Shown here: positions 18,208-27,159 of the stretch, in pieces
Layout of the letters: every line of letters begins with the position of its first letter
Numbering within the stretch: position 1 is the first letter of the stretch
DNA from: Sporolactobacillus sp. THM7-7
Lineage (GTDB): Bacteria; Bacillota; Bacilli; Bacillales; Sporolactobacillaceae
Reading direction: 5' to 3'
DNA length: 64,000 nucleotides
NCBI RefSeq assembly: GCF_004153225.1
Contig: NZ_SEMB01000010.1
Location: forward strand, 36,539 to 100,538
Program-made: the position numbers and the translations under genes
Notes under the pieces: model-generated
What the model was told of the DNA's origin: nothing
The model's database searches: none
Seen by the model: only the letters and a program-made list of their open reading frames with translations

Positions 18208-19029
18208 TCATCCAGTTGATGCATTTAGGACAAATTTTTCAACCGCATAAGCAACACCATCTTCCAGGTTGGTTTTCGTGATAAACTGAGCGGCTTTTTT
18301 CACTTCGTCGATAGCGTTTCCCATCGCAACACCTAAACCGGCAAAGTGGATCATGGCCAGATCGTTTTCCTGGTCGCCAAGCGCCATCATTTCTTCGCGT
18401 TTTATGCCGAGAGAAACGCCTAACGCCTGAAGTCCCTTTCCTTTATCGACTTCCTTATTCAGTATTTCTAACAATATCGGTCTAGACTTCATCATCGTGT
18501 ATTTGTCAAAAAAGGCGTCTGGAATGTGCCGGATCGCTTCGTCAAGGATCGGCTGATCCGTGCAGAACAGGGCTTTGTTGATTTTAATATCCTCAGGCAA
18601 ATCATCGATCGTTGTCTCGACAAAAGGCAAAGCCTTCATAATATCGCCGTATAAAGACGGTCTTCCTTCCGGCGGTGCCGGAGTGTAGACTCTTTCTAAG
18701 TCTATGAAATTCATTGGGACGTTGAGCCTCTGACTGAGCCCATATAGGGAAACGAGATCCTCCTTTGTCAGGACTTTTTCAGATAAAACATCGCCCGTGT
18801 CTGTCTTCTGAACCAGCCCGCCGTTATAAGTAATTCCATAATCACCATCAGCCCGCAGGCCCAATTGGTCGAGGTAGCGGGCTATGCCGAGGAGCGGCCT
18901 GCCGGTACACAGCACCACTTTGACCCCCCGCCTCTTCGCTTCTTTCAATACGGCTTCCGTCTTGTCGGTAATCTCTTTCTCATCGTTTAACAATGTACCA
19001 TCCAAATCGATGGCAATCAGCTTGATCAT
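18208..19029 (-). CDS. Cof-type HAD phosphatase (sugar-phosphate or related phosphatase)
   Basis: 273 residues of HAD family IIB. Motif I 'IAIDLDGTLLND', motif II 'VLCTGRP', motif III lysine in 'EVDKGKGLQALG' and motif IV 'MALGDQENDLAMI' are intact. Close to YidA-like phosphatases, which have broad sugar-phosphate activity. ATG 19029 (MIKLIAIDLD) is preceded by GGGGGAAG at four bases; the longer upstream frame has no support. Monocistronic as far as can be seen. Confidence 0.92.
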   Translation of the reverse strand: MIKLIAIDLDGTLLNDEKEITDKTEAVLKEAKRRGVKVVLCTGRPLLGIARYLDQLGLRADGDYGITYNGGLVQKTDTGDVLSEKVLTKEDLVSLYGLSQRLNVPMNFIDLERVYTPAPPEGRPSLYGDIMKALPFVETTIDDLPEDIKINKALFCTDQPILDEAIRHIPDAFFDKYTMMKSRPILLEILNKEVDKGKGLQALGVSLGIKREEMMALGDQENDLAMIHFAGLGVAMGNAIDEVKKAAQFITKTNLEDGVAYAVEKFVLNASTG

Positions 19030-19249
19030 CCGTCTTCCCCCAACTATGATATGTATGCTTATTTTAACTATAGCGCCTGCCCGAAAAAAAATGAACCTGT
19101 TTCTATAAGTCTTTTGGACAGATTGCAATAAAAATTGTATGCAGACGGACGAGGTACAAGGTACGGGAGAAAAATGGTACGTAAACGGGCAATTTTATAA
19201 CGACAAGATGCTCAGGGTACAACGCTTCGGTACGGGAAGAAAAAAAGAA

Positions 19250-19281
19250 GAAAAAAACGGAGTTGATTTTCGCTCCGTTGC
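19250..19281 (-). terminator. Terminator left behind the decayed SDR gene
   Basis: Read on the minus strand, AACGGAG and CTCCGTT form a 7-bp stem followed by a T-rich run (A-rich at 19240-19257 on the plus strand). Confidence 0.7.
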
Positions 19282-19310
19282 TTTCTTCCAAAAGTGTGCA
19301 GGATATCCCG

Positions 19311-19482
19311 TTAGTTGATTTGCGTGGTCGGCCTGACGAGTACTTCATTAACGGCAACGCCGTCAGGCTGGCTGATGGCATAAGCGACCGCATTGGCCAT
19401 ATCTTCTGCCGAAATGCCGATCGTCTCTTCTTTTTCAACGATATGTTTCTTCAGTTCCGTATCGGTAATGGTGTTCGGCAGT
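19311..19482 (-). pseudogene. C-terminal fragment of a short-chain dehydrogenase
   Basis: On the minus strand the frame reads LPNTITDTELKKHIVEKE, then ISAEDMANAVAYAISQPDGV and AVNEVLVRPTTQ before a stop. This is the C-terminal stretch of classical YdfG-like SDR oxidoreductases (… AISQP … VNEI.VRPT). Upstream the frame loses similarity within a few codons, and neither the Rossmann glycine motif nor the YxxxK site is present. The terminator at 19250-19281 still follows it. It is a truncated relic. Confidence 0.75.
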
Positions 19483-19547
19483 AAACAGAGCCAATATAGA
19501 ACAAAGGCAGTCGAATTTCAAAGACGGTGCCTCTTAAGGGACATCTT

Positions 19548-19883
19548 TCAGTCGTGAATGCGCACATTCGTACCGATGGAAACTTGCCCGGACAATTCTA
19601 GAACATCGTGATTATACATTCTGATACATCCTCTGGAAACACGCTTTCCGATAGACGACGGATCGTTTGTTCCATGAATACCGTAGTGGGGTTTAGAAAG
19701 ACCCATCCATAAAGCGCCATAAGGGCCACCCGGGTTCTCCTGTTTATTTATGATGGTGTAGGTGCCGGTCGGGGTCGGGGTGAGCATCTTTCCCGCCGCA
19801 ATCGGGTAGGCTTTGATGAATACATGATCTTCATAAAGAGTCAGCGTCAGGGTGGTCAGATTTACATCAATCCACTTTGTCAA
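19548..19883 (-). CDS. Minimal L,D-transpeptidase (YkuD domain)
   Basis: 111 residues consisting of a YkuD catalytic domain only. The active-site block is [20 protein letters not shown], with the catalytic cysteine in SRGCIRM and the upstream histidine in 'GIHGTND'. These enzymes form 3-3 cross-links in peptidoglycan or spore wall. There is no LysM module and no signal peptide. TTG 19883 has GGGAG eight bases upstream; the ATG at 19898 lacks an RBS. B. subtilis YkuD, a mother-cell spore-wall enzyme, carries a LysM and is longer. A mother-cell location would be consistent with the lack of a signal, but that is inference. Confidence 0.85.
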   Translation of the reverse strand: MTKWIDVNLTTLTLTLYEDHVFIKAYPIAAGKMLTPTPTGTYTIINKQENPGGPYGALWMGLSKPHYGIHGTNDPSSIGKRVSRGCIRMYNHDVLELSGQVSIGTNVRIHD

Positions 19884-20099
19884 AACGATCGCTCCCATTC
19901 ATCATTGGTTGTATATCATACGGGACCAATGGCGGAATGGGGACTCCGGAACTGATTGGTTGGGAAGACGAATCGATGGCGAATTGGAAAAAATTTTCTG
20001 TTTAACGAAGGATTAAGCAAACGATTTATGAAAGTTTTTGAGACAAAAAGATTGATTTTGAAGGAACAGGTGATAAAATAAAGGTGTGGAGGAGGTAAC

Positions 20100-20852
20100 A
20101 TGTTAGCCGAGGAAAGACAGCAAATGATTATGGAGCAGCTTAAAGAAGCGCGCGTGGTCAAGCTGCAGGATCTGGTCAAGCGTCTGGATGCTTCGGAATC
20201 TACGGTTCGTCGGGATTTACAGGAGCTGGAGAGTAAACGTTTGTTGCGACGTGTTCACGGTGGGGCTTCTCTTTTACAGTTGAGAAGCGAAGAACCGGAT
20301 ATGTCTGTAAAAACGTTCAAAAACGTGCATCAAAAGAAAGCGATTGCAAAACTTGCAGCAGAACAAGTCAAAGATCATGAGTGTATTTATCTGGATGGCG
20401 GAACGACAACGCTGGAAATGATTCCTTATGTGTGTGCCAAAAATGTAACCGTTGTCACAAACGGACTTTCTCACATTGAGGCGCTCGTGAGAAATCATAT
20501 GACCGCCTATTTGATTGGCGGAATGATGAAACCGACAACGAAGGTGATTATCGGAAGCGTTGCGCTTCAAACCATTAATCTTTTTCGTTTCGACAAAGCG
20601 TTTATCGGAACAAACGGAATCGATGCGGACATGGGATTTACGACGCCGGATCCGGAAGAAGCGATGATTAAGCGGCGTGCCCAGGAACTGGCCTCGGAGT
20701 CGTTTGTCGTTGCCGACAGCAGTAAATTTTCGGAAGTGTCATTTTGTCAGATGTTCGCTATTGACCGGGCGGTGATCATTACCGATGAACTTCCGGAGAG
20801 GGTCGGTTCCTCGATTCTCGAACGAACCCATGTTATCTGTGCAGGCAGATGA
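20100..20852 (+). CDS. fruR: DeoR-family regulator FruR of the fructose operon
   Basis: 250 residues. The DeoR helix-turn-helix is 'LVKRLDASESTVRRDLQELES' type sequence near residues 20-45, followed by 'RRVHGGA' and a sugar-phosphate isomerase-like sensor domain ('DGGTTTLEM', 'VVTNGL', 'IGTNGID', 'ADSSKF'). FruR regulators respond to fructose-1-phosphate. The RBS GGAGGAGG precedes the ATG. It lies upstream of fruA, in the order fruR-(fruK)-fruA known from Bacillus, but fruK is absent. Confidence 0.9.
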   Translation: MLAEERQQMIMEQLKEARVVKLQDLVKRLDASESTVRRDLQELESKRLLRRVHGGASLLQLRSEEPDMSVKTFKNVHQKKAIAKLAAEQVKDHECIYLDGGTTTLEMIPYVCAKNVTVVTNGLSHIEALVRNHMTAYLIGGMMKPTTKVIIGSVALQTINLFRFDKAFIGTNGIDADMGFTTPDPEEAMIKRRAQELASESFVVADSSKFSEVSFCQMFAIDRAVIITDELPERVGSSILERTHVICAGR

Positions 20853-20997
20853 TAAGACGGGTTCAAGAAGCTTTGCAGTTACCGCCGCAGGAAAAACATC
20901 AATGGACTCAACGTACTCGTTTGAACATTCAAATGAAATCGTTTTCTCTCAAACGGTTATAAAGAATCAACACAGGCTTTTTCGTTCGATTCCTTGA
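20853..20997 (+). pseudogene. Possible remnant of fruK (1-phosphofructokinase)
   Basis: This is the place where fruK lies in relatives. Only 178 bases separate fruR and fruA. One frame through them reads 'SRSFAVTAAGKTSM' and, a little later, 'SNEIVFSQTVIK' before a stop. These loosely match the C-terminal 'FAVAAGSATAFS ... VEALLPQV' region of 1-phosphofructokinases of the PfkB family. The likeness is short and could be chance. Confidence 0.3.
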
Positions 20998-21030
20998 GAT
21001 TGGCCGGAAAAGCGAGAGGAGTGGAAAAGC

Positions 21031-22968
21031 ATGAAAATAACCGATCTGATGATTCAAAGCGCGATGGTTATGGACATGAAAGCAACGACGAAAGAAGCGG
21101 CCATCGATGAACTCATTAAGAGTCTCGAAAAAAACGGCCGAATCAATGACCCGGCTCTTTTCAAGAAAATGATTCTGAAAAGAGAGGAAGAATCCAGTAC
21201 TGGCATCGGCGAGGGTATTGCCATGCCGCATGCCAAAACGCGGGCGGTCAATCAGGCAACCGTTGTCTTCGGACGAAGCAGAAAAGGGGTGGATTATCAA
21301 GCCCTCGATGGGAAGCCGTCCTATCTGTTTTTTATGATTGCTGCCCCGGAAGGCGCGGCCAACGTCCATCTACAGACGTTGGCGGCCCTGTCCCGCCTTC
21401 TTGTCGATCAGACATTCGTTGCCAAGGTGAAAGATGCCGAGACAGCCGAAGAAGTGGCTCGGCTGTTCGATGAGAAACAGGCGGAGAAGGAAACGGAAGA
21501 AAGCCGGGAGAAAGCACAGCCCGCCCGCGGCTCGGAAGCGGGGAATCAACCGTTTGTTGTCGCTGTAACCGCCTGCCCGACCGGGATTGCTCATACGTAT
21601 ATGGCTGAAGATGCGCTGAAAAAGAAGGCTGAAGAAATGGGGGTTCCGATCCGCGTTGAAACGGATGGTTCCGAAGGCGTGAAGCATCGGTTGACGAAGG
21701 CAGAGATCGAACGCGCCGCCGGCGTCATCGTCGCCGCGGACAAAAAAGTCGAGATGGCCCGGTTCGACGGCAAGCGTGTTCTGCAGACACCGGTCAGCGA
21801 CGGCATCCGCAAACCGGAGGCGCTGATTCAGAAAGTTCTCAATGGACAGGCGCCAGTCTATCACGCGGAAGGCGCCGCGAGCGATACGGAGGAGTCGGAA
21901 AAGCAGGGATCGGTTTGGAACAAAATCTACAAAGATTTAATGAACGGCATTTCACATATGCTGCCATTCGTGGTCGGCGGCGGTATTCTGCTCGCGGTCT
22001 CGTTCCTGTTCGAAAGACTGGGAGAGAAAAATACGATTTTTCAAATGCTGAGTGCGATCGCCGGCGGCGAGACCGGGGCCTTCCATTTCCTGATCGCGAT
22101 TCTGGCCGGGTATATTGCGGTGAGCATCGGCGACCGGCCGGCCTTGATGCCGGGCATGGTCGGCGGATTCATGGCCGCGCATTCCAACGCCGGATTTCTC
22201 GGCGGGCTCGCCGCCGGATTCCTTGCCGGCTGGGTCATCGTCCTGCTTAAAAGGGTTTTCCAAAACCTGCCGAAAACCTTGGACGGACTGAAACCGATTC
22301 TGTTATTTCCGGTTTTCGGCCTGCTCGTGACCGGCGGCCTGATGTATTATATCTTTAACCCGGTTTTCGAATGGATTAACAATGGCTTGATCGGCGCACT
22401 GAATAATCTGGGCACGGGGAACGCTGTTCTGCTTGGTCTCGTCCTTGGGGGCATGATGGCCGTCGACATGGGCGGTCCGGTGAATAAAGCGGCGTATACG
22501 TTTGCCATCGGCGTTTTTACAAGCAGCGGCAATACAAACGGATTGCTGATGTCGGCTGTTATGGCCGGCGGGATGGTTCCGCCGCTGGCCATTGCCCTTG
22601 CTACAACGCTCTTCAAAAATAGATTTACGGAAGACGAACGTAAAGCAGGCATTACCAATTATGTTCTTGGGGCATCGTTCATTACGGAAGGAGCCATTCC
22701 GTTCGCAGCGGCCGACCCGATGCGCATTATCGGCTCCAGCATCATCGGCGCGGCGATCGCCGGGGGACTGACCCAGCTCTGGCACATCAACATTCCTGCC
22801 CCGCACGGTGGAGTCTTTGTGATTTTCCTTGGCAACCACGGCGTTCTGTTCATCCTGTCTCTGATTATCGGTTCCATTATTTCCGGACTGATTTTAGGGC
22901 TCTGGAAAAAACCGGTGACACAAAAGGATCAGGACAAGGGCGTACGGAGCCGGATGTCAAACCCTTGA
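21031..22968 (+). CDS. fruA: PTS fructose transporter EIIABC
   Basis: 645 residues in the order EIIA-EIIB-EIIC, as in B. subtilis FruA. EIIA phosphorylation site H67 ('IAMPHAKT'), a linker rich in E and K, EIIB phosphocysteine C182 ('TACPTGIAHTYMAEDAL') and a multi-spanning EIIC with 'GDRPALMPGMVGG' and 'ITEGAIPFAAADP' signatures. It imports fructose as fructose-1-phosphate. The RBS GAGGAGTGG precedes the ATG. The product requires FruK for glycolysis, and FruK is not encoded here. No convincing terminator is seen in 22969-23090. Confidence 0.96.
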   Translation: MKITDLMIQSAMVMDMKATTKEAAIDELIKSLEKNGRINDPALFKKMILKREEESSTGIGEGIAMPHAKTRAVNQATVVFGRSRKGVDYQALDGKPSYLFFMIAAPEGAANVHLQTLAALSRLLVDQTFVAKVKDAETAEEVARLFDEKQAEKETEESREKAQPARGSEAGNQPFVVAVTACPTGIAHTYMAEDALKKKAEEMGVPIRVETDGSEGVKHRLTKAEIERAAGVIVAADKKVEMARFDGKRVLQTPVSDGIRKPEALIQKVLNGQAPVYHAEGAASDTEESEKQGSVWNKIYKDLMNGISHMLPFVVGGGILLAVSFLFERLGEKNTIFQMLSAIAGGETGAFHFLIAILAGYIAVSIGDRPALMPGMVGGFMAAHSNAGFLGGLAAGFLAGWVIVLLKRVFQNLPKTLDGLKPILLFPVFGLLVTGGLMYYIFNPVFEWINNGLIGALNNLGTGNAVLLGLVLGGMMAVDMGGPVNKAAYTFAIGVFTSSGNTNGLLMSAVMAGGMVPPLAIALATTLFKNRFTEDERKAGITNYVLGASFITEGAIPFAAADPMRIIGSSIIGAAIAGGLTQLWHINIPAPHGGVFVIFLGNHGVLFILSLIIGSIISGLILGLWKKPVTQKDQDKGVRSRMSNP

Positions 22969-23154
22969 AACGGGTGGTTTAAGCTGGCTTCGTTCGCTTT
23001 TCTTGATTGATTCCCAATTGTCAGAACAACAACGGATCCATTCGAGCGACCATTAATCACTCGTCAGGATTCGTTTTTTTCTGCGGTACTGACAGACTTT
23101 GTAATGGATGATTGTGAATGAACGTGGTAAGATATAGATAATTTCATAAATGAT

Positions 23155-23354
23155 ATATCCTTCGGGGTCGGGTGAAATTCCCAACCGGCGGTGATGACTT
23201 CTGACCAGAGGCTGTTCGAAAATCAGGATAACAAGCCAGCCCTTTCGAACCTTTTGTCCAGAGTTTTAGCCCGCGACCCGCTCGGCGCTTCTTGCGCCGG
23301 CGGCTGATTCAGTGAGAAACTGAAGCCGACAGTAAAGTCTGGATGGGAGAAGGA
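23155..23354 (+). promoter_or_regulatory. FMN riboswitch (RFN element) of the rib operon
   Basis: The conserved core blocks occur in order: ATCCTTCGGGG (23157 on), GGTGAAATTCCCAACCGGCGGTGATG, AGCCCGCGACCC, the GGCGCTT/GCGCC hairpin, CTGATTCAGTGAGAAACTGAAGCCGACAGT and GGATGGGAGAAGGAT, with helix P1 formed by ATCCTTC and GAAGGAT. It binds FMN and reduces expression of riboflavin genes. The arm between GGCGGTGATG and AGCCCG is unusually long (about 23195-23268) and contains its own GTTCGAAA/TTTCGAAC stem. Confidence 0.97.
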
Positions 23355-23475
23355 TTGGGTAAAAGCGGGTTCGAGACGCTTTTCAGTGCAGGCAAATGGT
23401 TTCACTTTTTTACGATGTTTTTTGTTTGCCTGAACTGGATCGGACCGGCATCTTTTGCAACCCTTTTTTAATGAT

Positions 23476-23511
23476 AAAACCCCGGAGAGAAAAATCTTCG
23501 GGGTTTTTTGA
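23476..23511 (+). terminator. Riboswitch-controlled terminator
   Basis: AAACCCCG pairs with CGGGGTTT around an A-rich loop and runs into TTTTTT (23504-23509). It lies between the FMN riboswitch and ribD. The intervening 120 bases contain further pairings (AAAAGCG/CGCTTTT, CAGGCAAA/TTTGCCTG) that could act as antiterminators. Confidence 0.9.
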
Positions 23512-23547
23512 TGCGCCCGGATGGATGTATTGGGGGGAGATGATCAT

Positions 23548-24633
23548 CTGGAAGAAAAATATATGAGGCTGGCTATTGATCTGGCGAAAGCGACCATCGG
23601 ACAGACCAGCCCGAACCCGGCCGTCGGAGCAGTGATTGTGAATCATGGAACGATTGTCGGTATGGGCGCTCATCTGAAGGCCGGGGAAGCCCACGCGGAA
23701 GTGAATGCGCTTCGCATGGCCGGTGAACGGGCGGAAGGAGGGACGATGTACGTCACTCTGGAACCGTGTGCCCACTTCGGACGGACACCGCCATGCGCCG
23801 ATTTAATTATCGAAAAGGGACTGAAACGTGTCGTTATCGCTTCGTCGGACCCGAACCCTCTGGTCGCAGGCAGAGGCGTTGACAAACTGAGGCGTGCGGG
23901 TATTGCCGTCGAAACCGGTGTGCTACGTGAGGAAGCCGATCAGCTGAATCGCTTCTTTTTCCACTTTATCAAAGAAGGGACGCCTTTTGTCACACTGAAG
24001 CTGGCCTGCAGTATGGATGGAAAAATTGCGACGGCAGCAGGAGAGAGCCGGTGGATTACCGGAGAAGCATCGCGGCGCGACGGGCACGCGCTGCGCCGGG
24101 TTCACGATGCGATTCTTGTGGGCATCGGCACTGTGATAGCGGACAATCCCAGGCTGACGGTCCGTTCAGGAGAAGAAGGAAAAAATCCGGTTCGCGTGGT
24201 TCTTGACACCCACCTGCAGATTCGGGAAGAGGCGCATCTTGTAACCGATGGCGCGGCGCCGACCTGGATTTTTACAGGCTGTACTGTTGATGAGGATAAG
24301 GCTCGGCGGCTGGAAAACGGTCAGGTGACGATCTTCCGGATGCCGTCCGAACGTATTGAGATTAAAGATGTACTCAAGCGTCTCGGAGACGAAAAAATAA
24401 TCTCGCTTCTTGTCGAAGGCGGTGCCGCGGTGCACGGAAGCTTTTTACACGAGGAGGCATTTCAGCAGGTTGTCGTCTATACGGCCCCTAAGCTGATCGG
24501 CGGGAAAGACGCGGTTTCGGCGATTGGCGGGCTCGGCATCCGGCATCTGGCGGATGTTCCGGCATTGTCTATCGAAAAGGTTGAGCGGATAGAGGAAGAT
24601 TTGAAAATTATATTAACTAAGAAGGGGGAATGA
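23548..24633 (+). CDS. ribD: Bifunctional diaminohydroxyphosphoribosylaminopyrimidine deaminase / reductase RibD
   Basis: 361 residues. The N-terminal deaminase has the zinc site 'GEAHAEVNAL' and 'LEPCAHFGRTPPCADLI'; the C-terminal reductase has 'LKLACSMDGKIATAAGESRWIT' type sequence and 'VEGGAAVHG'. It performs steps 2 and 3 of riboflavin synthesis. Start choice: alignment with B. subtilis RibD (MEEYYMKLAL) places the start at LEEKYMRLAI, and the strong RBS GGGGGGAGA (23532-23540) lies seven bases upstream of that CTG. The in-frame ATG 23521 has no RBS and abuts the terminator; ATG 23563 is too far from the RBS. A CTG start is therefore inferred. Confidence 0.93.
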   Translation: MEEKYMRLAIDLAKATIGQTSPNPAVGAVIVNHGTIVGMGAHLKAGEAHAEVNALRMAGERAEGGTMYVTLEPCAHFGRTPPCADLIIEKGLKRVVIASSDPNPLVAGRGVDKLRRAGIAVETGVLREEADQLNRFFFHFIKEGTPFVTLKLACSMDGKIATAAGESRWITGEASRRDGHALRRVHDAILVGIGTVIADNPRLTVRSGEEGKNPVRVVLDTHLQIREEAHLVTDGAAPTWIFTGCTVDEDKARRLENGQVTIFRMPSERIEIKDVLKRLGDEKIISLLVEGGAAVHGSFLHEEAFQQVVVYTAPKLIGGKDAVSAIGGLGIRHLADVPALSIEKVERIEEDLKIILTKKGE

Positions 24634-24639
24634 TCCGTC

Positions 24640-25290
24640 ATGTTTACCGGAATTGTGGAAGAGATGGGGCGCGTTTCCGCTATGGAAGAGAAAACCGATG
24701 CGATTCGGCTGACCGTTCGCGCCTTACGGGTGCTTGAGGATGCGTCTGTTGGCGACAGTATATCGGTTAATGGGGTGTGTGTCACGGTCACCGATCGGTC
24801 CGCTTCTTCTTTTTCAGCGGATATTATGCCTGAGACGATCAAGGCCACGACGCTGAAGGAGCTCGGCCGGGACGATCCTGTGAATCTGGAACGCGCGATA
24901 CAGGCAGGCGGCCGTTACGGCGGACATTTTGTAACCGGACATGTAGATGGGACCGGAAAAATTGTCCGTACGGTGTTGAAAGGAAATGCCCGCTATCTGG
25001 ATATCGAGGCATCGCGCGATGTTCTTTCCGGTCTGGTGCAGAAAGGGTCAGTGGCCGTCGACGGTACAAGTCTGACCGTATTCCGCGTAGGTGATCGTTC
25101 CTTTACTATTTCGCTGATCCCGCATACAGCCGAGCAGACGATTTTAGGAAGAAAAGATGTTGGTGACAAGGTTAACATTGAATGCGATGTGCTTCAAAAA
25201 TACATCCGGAAGCAGAAAAAAACCATTGAAAAGCCGCCTACCCAAACACTGACCTATGAAGCGCTTCGGGAAAATGGGTTTATCCATTAA
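24640..25290 (+). CDS. ribE: Riboflavin synthase alpha subunit
   Basis: 216 residues with the two tandem lumazine-binding repeats of riboflavin synthase. The N-terminus MFTGIVEEMGRV is diagnostic. Repeat 1 contains 'SVNGVCVTV' and repeat 2 'VAVDGTSLTV'. It dismutates two 6,7-dimethyl-8-ribityllumazine molecules into riboflavin. The RBS AAGGGGGAA overlaps the end of ribD, seven bases separating the genes. Second gene of the operon. Confidence 0.97.
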   Translation: MFTGIVEEMGRVSAMEEKTDAIRLTVRALRVLEDASVGDSISVNGVCVTVTDRSASSFSADIMPETIKATTLKELGRDDPVNLERAIQAGGRYGGHFVTGHVDGTGKIVRTVLKGNARYLDIEASRDVLSGLVQKGSVAVDGTSLTVFRVGDRSFTISLIPHTAEQTILGRKDVGDKVNIECDVLQKYIRKQKKTIEKPPTQTLTYEALRENGFIH

Positions 25291-25368
25291 AATTTTTTAT
25301 CTCAGTATTTGGCTGACGGATTCTTTGAATATAGCAGAAGACTTGGGAAATATAGGGGGGTGAGGGCT

Positions 25369-26556
25369 TTGCTGTCTTCAATCGAAGAAGCAGTCCGGGA
25401 TTTAAAGAAAGGGAAAATTGTCATTGTTTGTGACGACGAGCATCGGGAGAATGAGGGTGATCTGGTCGCTCTCGCAGAGACGATCACACCCGAAACGATT
25501 AATTTCATGATCACTCATGGGAAGGGGCTGCTCTGTACGCCGGTTGCCCGTTCGCTTGCCGATTCATTAGGCTTCAAACCAATGACAGAGAATAACACGG
25601 ATAAACATGAGACAGCGTTTACCGTCAGTGTGGATCATAAAACGACGAAAACGGGTATCAGCGCCTTCGAACGGGCGCAAACGATTCTGGCGATTGCGTC
25701 TGACGGTTCCAAGCCATCCGATTTCAACCGGCCGGGACATGTTTTCCCGCTTATTGCTAAAGAAGGGGGCGTACTGGAGCGCTTCGGTCACACGGAAGCT
25801 TCGGTTGACCTGGCAAGACTTGCAGGCGCCAAGCCGGCCGCCGTGATTTGTGAAATCATTCGGGATGATGGGCATATGGCCCGGTTTCCGGAAATCGAAC
25901 AAATGGCCGAGCGTTTTCGGTTAAAAGTCATTACGGTAAAGGACTTGATCGCTTATCGCAAAAAGAACGGTGTCCGCCGGGTCGTCACCGCAGATCTGCC
26001 AACGGCTTACGGCCACTTTAAAGCCATCGGTTACTCTTCGCCTTTTGAAGATAAAGAAACGGTGGCGCTCGTCAAAGGCCCTATTGGAGGAACAAAACCG
26101 ACGCTCGTCCGTCTGCACTCAGAGTGTTTAACGGGAGACGTCTTCGGTTCCAAACGCTGCGACTGCGGTCCTCAGCTTCACACCTCACTGCGGATGATCG
26201 AGGAGCGCGGCTCAGGCGTTGTGATTTATTTGCGCCAGGAGGGAAGAGGGATTGGTCTGCTCAATAAGCTTAAAGCCTATAAATTGCAGGAGGAGGGCGA
26301 TGACACGGTTGAAGCGAATACGCATCTTGGTTTTCCGGCGGATTTGAGAGACTATCACACAGCGGCATCGATATTGCTTGATCTGGGAATCGGCCACGTG
26401 CAACTGTTGACGAATAACCCGCGAAAAATCGCTGATCTTAAGAAATACGGCATCCAGAAGATCGAGAGAGTCCCGCTCGAGATGCCAATGGAAAAAGAAA
26501 ACGAAAGATATATGCAGACGAAGGCGGAAAAAATGGGACATCTGCTTCATTTGTAA
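25369..26556 (+). CDS. ribBA: Bifunctional DHBP synthase / GTP cyclohydrolase II RibBA
   Basis: 395 residues. The DHBP synthase half has '[15 protein letters not shown]' type acidic motif and 'HGKGLLCTP'; the GTP cyclohydrolase II half has '[20 protein letters not shown]' with the zinc cysteines and '[11 protein letters not shown]'. It opens both branches of riboflavin synthesis. TTG 25369 (MLSSIEEAV) is preferred because GGGGGG lies eight bases before it and it aligns with B. subtilis RibBA; GTG 25360 overlaps the RBS, and the TTG at 25309 has no RBS. Confidence 0.96.
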   Translation: MLSSIEEAVRDLKKGKIVIVCDDEHRENEGDLVALAETITPETINFMITHGKGLLCTPVARSLADSLGFKPMTENNTDKHETAFTVSVDHKTTKTGISAFERAQTILAIASDGSKPSDFNRPGHVFPLIAKEGGVLERFGHTEASVDLARLAGAKPAAVICEIIRDDGHMARFPEIEQMAERFRLKVITVKDLIAYRKKNGVRRVVTADLPTAYGHFKAIGYSSPFEDKETVALVKGPIGGTKPTLVRLHSECLTGDVFGSKRCDCGPQLHTSLRMIEERGSGVVIYLRQEGRGIGLLNKLKAYKLQEEGDDTVEANTHLGFPADLRDYHTAASILLDLGIGHVQLLTNNPRKIADLKKYGIQKIERVPLEMPMEKENERYMQTKAEKMGHLLHL

Positions 26557-26589
26557 TAAAATATAGAGAATATCATGAGGAGGATTCAA

Positions 26590-27060
26590 ATGGGAGAGAT
26601 TTTTGAAGGGAAACTGATCGGTCAGGGATTGAAAGTCGGCATCGTTGTCGGCCGTTTTAATGAATTTATCACGAACAGACTTTTATCGGGCGCGGAAGAC
26701 GCCTTAATCCGCCATGGCGTCAGCGAAAAAGATATTGATGTAGCCTGGGTGCCCGGGTCGTTTGAAATTCCGCTGATCGCAAAGAAGCTTGCCCTTACCG
26801 GCAAATATGATACTATCCTCACCCTTGGAGCGGTAATCAGAGGGGCAACGACCCATTATGACTATGTTTGCAGCGAAGTATCCAAAGGAGTGGCGCACAT
26901 AAGCCTGGAAACCGGCATTCCCGTCATATTCGGGGTTGTAACGACGGAAAATATTGAGCAGGCCGTTGAGCGGGCGGGTACAAAAGCAGGTAACAAAGGA
27001 TGGGACGCAGCGGTCAGCGGGATCGAAATGGCCAACCTGACCCGATCGATAGAAAAGTAA
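26590..27060 (+). CDS. ribH: 6,7-dimethyl-8-ribityllumazine synthase
   Basis: 156 residues; condenses the pyrimidine and DHBP to lumazine and forms the 60-subunit capsid around riboflavin synthase in Bacillus. Signatures are '[10 protein letters not shown]', '[10 protein letters not shown]', '[14 protein letters not shown]' and '[11 protein letters not shown]'. AGGAGG sits right before ATG 26590; ATG 26575 overlaps it and is rejected. Last gene of the ribD-ribE-ribBA-ribH operon. A long hairpin follows. Confidence 0.97.
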   Translation: MGEIFEGKLIGQGLKVGIVVGRFNEFITNRLLSGAEDALIRHGVSEKDIDVAWVPGSFEIPLIAKKLALTGKYDTILTLGAVIRGATTHYDYVCSEVSKGVAHISLETGIPVIFGVVTTENIEQAVERAGTKAGNKGWDAAVSGIEMANLTRSIEK

Positions 27061-27097
27061 TTCACAGTATGGATAGCGTCGACCACTCATTGACTTA

Positions 27098-27141
27098 AAA
27101 TAAGGCTCAGCCAGTTCTGCAGACTTGGCTGAGCCTTAAAT
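27098..27141. terminator. Bidirectional hairpin between ribH and the MFS gene
   Basis: AAGGCTCAGCCA (27102-27113) pairs perfectly with TGGCTGAGCCTT (27126-27137). The U-tract is weak on both strands, but the position between convergent genes supports a terminator. Confidence 0.75.
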
Positions 27142-27159
27142 GTTTAACCCGATCCATTC

